Shown here piece after piece: positions 6,707-9,335 of a stretch of 9,335 bases of DNA. Each line of letters begins with the position of its first letter. The stretch's first letter is position 1. The notes under the pieces are model-generated. The model ran no database searches and was not told the origin of the DNA. It saw only the letters and a program-made list of their open reading frames with translations. The position numbers and the translations under genes were made by a program. This DNA comes from Comamonadaceae bacterium (GTDB lineage: Bacteria > Pseudomonadota > Gammaproteobacteria > Burkholderiales > Burkholderiaceae_C): contig CANHGF010000069.1 in the NCBI GenBank assembly GCA_947460065.1, positions 1-9,335 on the forward strand, in the 5' to 3' direction.

Positions 6707-6830
6707 CATGGCCAGCCAGCGCGTTTTGGTGGCCACGATCAGTCGGGAGGCCGAATTGCATCGGTGACCCTCGATCCCAACGTGCATGGGTACGCTCGGT
6801 CAACGGGTGACCCAAGCCGGATGCACTCTC
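6707..6830. other. Intergenic spacer with no gene seen
   Basis: Part of the 306-bp gap between htpX and the IclR gene. It holds only a 19-codon open frame from the ATG at 6708, directly behind the terminator T tract and without a ribosome-binding site, so I do not call it. GGTGACCC occurs twice (6763-6770 and 6806-6813); the second copy sits in the palindrome GGGTGACCC. Its meaning is unclear. Confidence 0.6.
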
Positions 6831-6832
6831 AT

Positions 6833-6865
6833 ATATTGAGACAATAATCCAAATATTGACACAAG
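6833..6865 (+). promoter_or_regulatory. Pair of 13-bp operator-like repeats over the IclR-dgo promoter
   Basis: ATATTGAGACAAT (6833-6845) and ATATTGACACAAG (6853-6865) start 20 bp apart, about two helical turns, and match at 11 of 13 positions. Each has an imperfect inverted core: ATTG-AGA-CAAT in the first and TTG-ACA-CAA in the second. The second covers the -35 hexamer, so a bound regulator would block RNA polymerase. The likely binder is the IclR protein encoded just downstream (autoregulation), but this is inference. Confidence 0.55.
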
Positions 6866-6884
6866 TTTTTTCTCGCCATACATT
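6856..6884 (+). promoter_or_regulatory. Sigma-70 promoter for the iclR-dgoK-dgoA operon
   Basis: A perfect -35 TTGACA (6856-6861), an ideal 17-bp spacer and a -10 TACATT (6879-6884, four of six to TATAAT). The start site would be near 6891, giving a leader of about 33 bases that contains GGAAGG at 6907-6912 before the GTG start. The region is AT-rich relative to its surroundings. Confidence 0.72.
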
Positions 6885-6923
6885 TGCCCCCAACTTAACC
6901 CAAGCTGGAAGGCGGCGCAGATC

Positions 6924-7715
6924 GTGGAAGGGAAATCGCATCAGCAGACGGCGGGCATCCAGACGATGCTCCGCGGCTTCGCATTGATCGAATTCGTGGC
7001 GGGCAAGGTTCGCACGGTGAGCCAGGTCGCCGAGCATCTGGGCACCCCTCGCAGCACAACGCACCGACTCCTGCGAGGACTGGTCCAAGAGGGATACCTT
7101 CGGCATGTGCGGCCGGACGGGTACCTCCTGGGCCCCAAGCTGATCGGCCTGGGGGCCGCAGCGCTGGAGCAAATGTCCCTGACCACGCTTGCGCGCCCGC
7201 ACCTACAGCGCCTGGCAGACCGGACCTGCGATACCGTGCATTTTGGGGTGGTGGTGGGTCAGGAAGTGATGTACCTGGACAAGATTTCGGGTACGAGGGG
7301 GCTGGAGATGCGCTCACGCGTTGGCCACCGGATGCCGCTGGCCACCACCGGTATAGGTAAGGCGCTGACGATGGCCCTGCCACGCGAGCAATGGGCGGTG
7401 CTGTATCGGGAGGCCCGGCAGATGCATGAGCGCTCCCAATTGCCGCCGCCCAATGCCTTGAGTCTGAAAGAGTACGAGAGCGCCGTTCTTGAGGGGAAGA
7501 CGCGGGGCTATGTGTTCGACCTGGAGGAAAACGAGCACGGCATCCGATGCGTTGCTGCCGCCGTCCATGATGCCACTGGCGGCGTGATCGCGGCGTTGAG
7601 CGTCGCCAGTACGCTGCCCTATATGCCCTTGGAGCGACTCGATGAGCTGGGGCCGGTGGTGCGCGCCACTGCGGACGCGATTTCCCGAGAACTCGGATGG
7701 ACGGGAACGCTATGA
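6924..7715 (+). CDS. IclR-family transcriptional regulator of the dgo genes
   Basis: This 263-residue regulator has an N-terminal winged helix-turn-helix (about 10-75) and a C-terminal IclR effector-binding domain (about 80-255). In the first, TVSQVAEHLGTPRSTTHRLL contains the recognition helix. The second carries the signature ENEHGIRCVAAAVHDATGG at about 202-220 and GxALSVAS after it. IclR proteins usually repress catabolic operons and release DNA on binding a pathway metabolite. Here the genes behind it use 2-dehydro-3-deoxygalactonate, so that compound or galactonate is the likely effector; this is inference from context. The start is a GTG at 6924 with GGAAGG 11 bases upstream; the next in-frame ATG (6966) would cut into the start of the DNA-binding domain. 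The stop overlaps the dgoK start by 4 bp (ATGA). The promoter upstream carries paired repeats suited to autoregulation. E. coli controls its dgo genes with a GntR-type protein instead. Confidence 0.88.
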   Translation: MEGKSHQQTAGIQTMLRGFALIEFVAGKVRTVSQVAEHLGTPRSTTHRLLRGLVQEGYLRHVRPDGYLLGPKLIGLGAAALEQMSLTTLARPHLQRLADRTCDTVHFGVVVGQEVMYLDKISGTRGLEMRSRVGHRMPLATTGIGKALTMALPREQWAVLYREARQMHERSQLPPPNALSLKEYESAVLEGKTRGYVFDLEENEHGIRCVAAAVHDATGGVIAALSVASTLPYMPLERLDELGPVVRATADAISRELGWTGTL

Positions 7716-8737
7716 CATCGACGGCAGACAGTTGGACAGCGGTCGAACATCCAGGCTTGATCGCTCTGGATTGGGGGACAACCCGTCTCAGAGTCTTTCT
7801 CCTGGATCATCAGGGGGCGGTTGCTGCACAACGTGAGGCCCCTTGGGGAATTCAACAGTTGCCCGGCACCTCTGCAGCCGAAGGCTTCAACCAAGCCTTC
7901 GAAGGCATGGTCGGTGACTGGCTGGCCCGTTGGCCGGGCTTGCCTGTGATAGCCAGCGGCATGGTCGGCAGCGCGCAGGGCTGGCGCGAAGCCCCCTACC
8001 TGACATGCCCGATCGAGATCGCCAGTTTTCATCGGCACCTCACGACCGTCACCAGCCTATCGGGCACCCCGATTCATATCGCCCCAGGGCTTGTTTTGCC
8101 TTCGCAAATCACCAGCGCCGGCTCGGTCCTTGCGGATGTGATGCGCGGCGAAGAAATTCAGGTCCTCGGCGCCCTGTCCATCAAACCCGAATGGGCGACT
8201 CAATCTTGCATTGTGCTGCCTGGCACGCATTCGAAGTGGGTCTGGGTAGAGGCTGGCAAGGTCACGCATTTCATGACCAGCATGGCCGGAGAACTGTTCG
8301 CTGTGCTGCGTCAGCATTCAATACTCGGACGGTTGATGCCTACAGCGATGCCTGCTGACTCGGCGCACTGGGCCGCTTTTGAGGAAGGCCTCAGCCTGGC
8401 CTATGCCGCAGCGCCGGGCATGCTGATTTCCTTGCTGTTCAGCGCGCGTTCCAGGGTGCTCACTGGGGAGCTGTCCCCCGATGAATCCTCGGACTATCTG
8501 TCGGGCCTCCTGATCGGATGCGAGTTGGCTGCTGCTTTGAAGCAGCCCCACGGCAGAGCGCTGACTCCTTTGGGGCTGGTTGGCGCACCTGAACTTTCCA
8601 GGCGCTATGAACGTGCCCTGGGCTGGGTGGGGCATCGCCCCACCGCGGTCTTGGACAACACTGCGCCTCAAGGGCTGTGGAAAGTCGCTTTGTCTGCCGG
8701 TCTGGCATCACAACTGGGACAAGCTCATGCAGCATGA
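7712..8737 (+). CDS. dgoK: 2-dehydro-3-deoxygalactonokinase (DgoK)
   Basis: DgoK phosphorylates 2-dehydro-3-deoxy-D-galactonate with ATP to the 6-phosphate, the second last step of the De Ley-Doudoroff galactonate pathway, in the cytoplasm. The 341-residue protein has the ASKHA-type phosphate motif ALDWGTTRLRVFLLD (18-32), SGMVGSAQGWREAPY (82-96), DVMRGEE (142-148), the family hallmark LPGTHSKWV (169-177) and the C-terminal stretch DYLSGLLIGCEL (261-272). Length is slightly above the usual 290-330 because of an N-terminal extension of about 14 residues. I chose the ATG at 7712, which overlaps the regulator's stop as ATGA and has GGGAA four bases upstream; an ATG at 7697 would add five residues and cannot be excluded. 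The gene overlaps dgoA by 11 bp. Sampled GC is lower here than in pyrC, roughly 55 against 72 percent over one 60-base line each. Confidence 0.93.
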   Translation: MTSTADSWTAVEHPGLIALDWGTTRLRVFLLDHQGAVAAQREAPWGIQQLPGTSAAEGFNQAFEGMVGDWLARWPGLPVIASGMVGSAQGWREAPYLTCPIEIASFHRHLTTVTSLSGTPIHIAPGLVLPSQITSAGSVLADVMRGEEIQVLGALSIKPEWATQSCIVLPGTHSKWVWVEAGKVTHFMTSMAGELFAVLRQHSILGRLMPTAMPADSAHWAAFEEGLSLAYAAAPGMLISLLFSARSRVLTGELSPDESSDYLSGLLIGCELAAALKQPHGRALTPLGLVGAPELSRRYERALGWVGHRPTAVLDNTAPQGLWKVALSAGLASQLGQAHAA

Positions 8738-9335
8738 GTTGTTCCTGCAGAGTCTGCGCCACGCGCCACTGATCGCAATCTTGCGCGGTGCAGTGCCTGC
8801 CGAAGTGATTGAACTGGGTCAAGCACTTGTGGACAGTGGCATTCGGGTCATTGAAGTTCCCCTGAACTCGCCTGAGCCGCTCGAGAGCATCGCGCGGCTG
8901 AGCCAACACTTTCCCTCCGGCTGCCTCCTGGGAGCCGGTACGGTGACGAGGGTGGCCGAGGTGCGGGAGGTGGCCGAGGCGGGCGGCCAACTCATCGTCT
9001 CGCCTCATTGCGATCCCGAGATCATTCGCGCTGCCCGAGACCGTGGTTTGATTTGCGTGCCAGGTGTAGCGACGCCCACCGAAGCGTTCATGGCCCTCAG
9101 GGAAGGCGCAAGCGCCCTGAAGCTTTTCCCGGCCGAGCTGATCGGGGCTTCAGTCCTGGGGGCCCTGCGGCAGGTGCTGCCGCCGGCGACCCTGATGTTC
9201 CCGGTCGGCGGGATCACGCCCGAGAACATGTCTGTCTACGCCAAAGCGGGCGCGAACGGATTTGGACTGGGGTCGGCCTTGTACCGCCGCGGTCAAAGCC
9301 CGGAGGAAACCGCTGCCAAGGCCACCGGTTTTGTA
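8727..9335 (+). CDS. dgoA: 2-dehydro-3-deoxy-6-phosphogalactonate aldolase (DgoA), 3' end cut off
   Basis: DgoA cleaves 2-dehydro-3-deoxy-6-phosphogalactonate to pyruvate and D-glyceraldehyde 3-phosphate, completing the pathway served by DgoK. There are 203 codons with no stop before the window edge. The E. coli enzyme, as I recall it, has 205 residues and its AAFV aligns with the final TGFV here, so probably only about ten residues are missing. This is a KDPG-type class I aldolase with a TIM-barrel fold. The Schiff-base lysine is Lys132 in ALKLFPAE, the catalytic Glu is Glu43 in VIEVPLNSP, and the phosphate loops GAGTV (69-73) and GGITPEN (161-167) are present. PLIAILRG (14-21) and the PLNSP motif favour the 6-phosphogalactonate enzyme over the gluconate one. 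The ATG at 8727 overlaps dgoK by 11 bp, implying coupled translation. A second ATG at 8734 is out of frame and stops after 12 codons. Confidence 0.93.
   Translation, partial: MQHELFLQSLRHAPLIAILRGAVPAEVIELGQALVDSGIRVIEVPLNSPEPLESIARLSQHFPSGCLLGAGTVTRVAEVREVAEAGGQLIVSPHCDPEIIRAARDRGLICVPGVATPTEAFMALREGASALKLFPAELIGASVLGALRQVLPPATLMFPVGGITPENMSVYAKAGANGFGLGSALYRRGQSPEETAAKATGFV

Noticed and set aside
6708..6767. 19-codon open frame right after the terminator
   Set aside because: It has no ribosome-binding site, begins directly behind the T tract and shows no recognisable content.
8734..8772. ATG overlapping the dgoK stop as ATGA
   Set aside because: That frame closes after 12 codons. The aldolase homology is in the frame of the ATG at 8727.

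Overview
The window is GC-rich, densely packed chromosomal DNA that looks like a betaproteobacterium, probably Burkholderiales. This rests on protein resemblance and gene style only; no species can be named. All complete genes look intact. I see no transposase, phage gene, tRNA, rRNA or CRISPR array.

Positions 1-426: the last codons of a plus-strand gene (possibly gpsA) end at 71. Next comes a gene-free stretch built from nearly three copies of an exact 100-bp tandem unit. Each unit holds two facing REP-type palindromes, so this is a BIME-like array. It sits between the 3' ends of two convergent genes. The gene on the far side is a minus-strand YciA-type acyl-CoA thioesterase (424-873).

Positions 952-5632: divergent from the thioesterase is a tight plus-strand series. 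It encodes an Atm1-type ABC half-transporter, a HypT/YjiE-like LysR regulator, the dihydroorotase PyrC and a DUF3025 protein. Gaps are 19, 10 and 2 bp, so the genes could be co-transcribed. A good extended -10 element just before the LysR start suggests an extra promoter giving a nearly leaderless mRNA. The first two genes share a thiol/oxidant theme: the transporter keeps the expected glutathione-pocket residues, and the regulator belongs to the hypochlorite-sensing group.

Positions 5628-6706: htpX, a membrane zinc metalloprotease of envelope quality control, follows a very good sigma-32 (heat-shock) promoter match that overlaps the end of the DUF3025 gene. A GC-rich hairpin and then a textbook intrinsic terminator close this transcription unit.

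Positions 6707-9335: a separate catabolic operon begins with a perfect TTGACA -35 promoter overlapped by two 13-bp repeats spaced 20 bp apart, which are likely operators. It encodes an IclR-family regulator, 2-dehydro-3-deoxygalactonokinase (DgoK) and 2-dehydro-3-deoxy-6-phosphogalactonate aldolase (DgoA, running off the window). The last two catalyse the end of the De Ley-Doudoroff route from galactonate to pyruvate and glyceraldehyde 3-phosphate. The genes overlap by 4 and 11 bp. I found no clearly undescribed multi-gene system. The most interesting signals are the REP array, the heat-shock promoter, the regulator's altered methionine set and the promoter-operator architecture.
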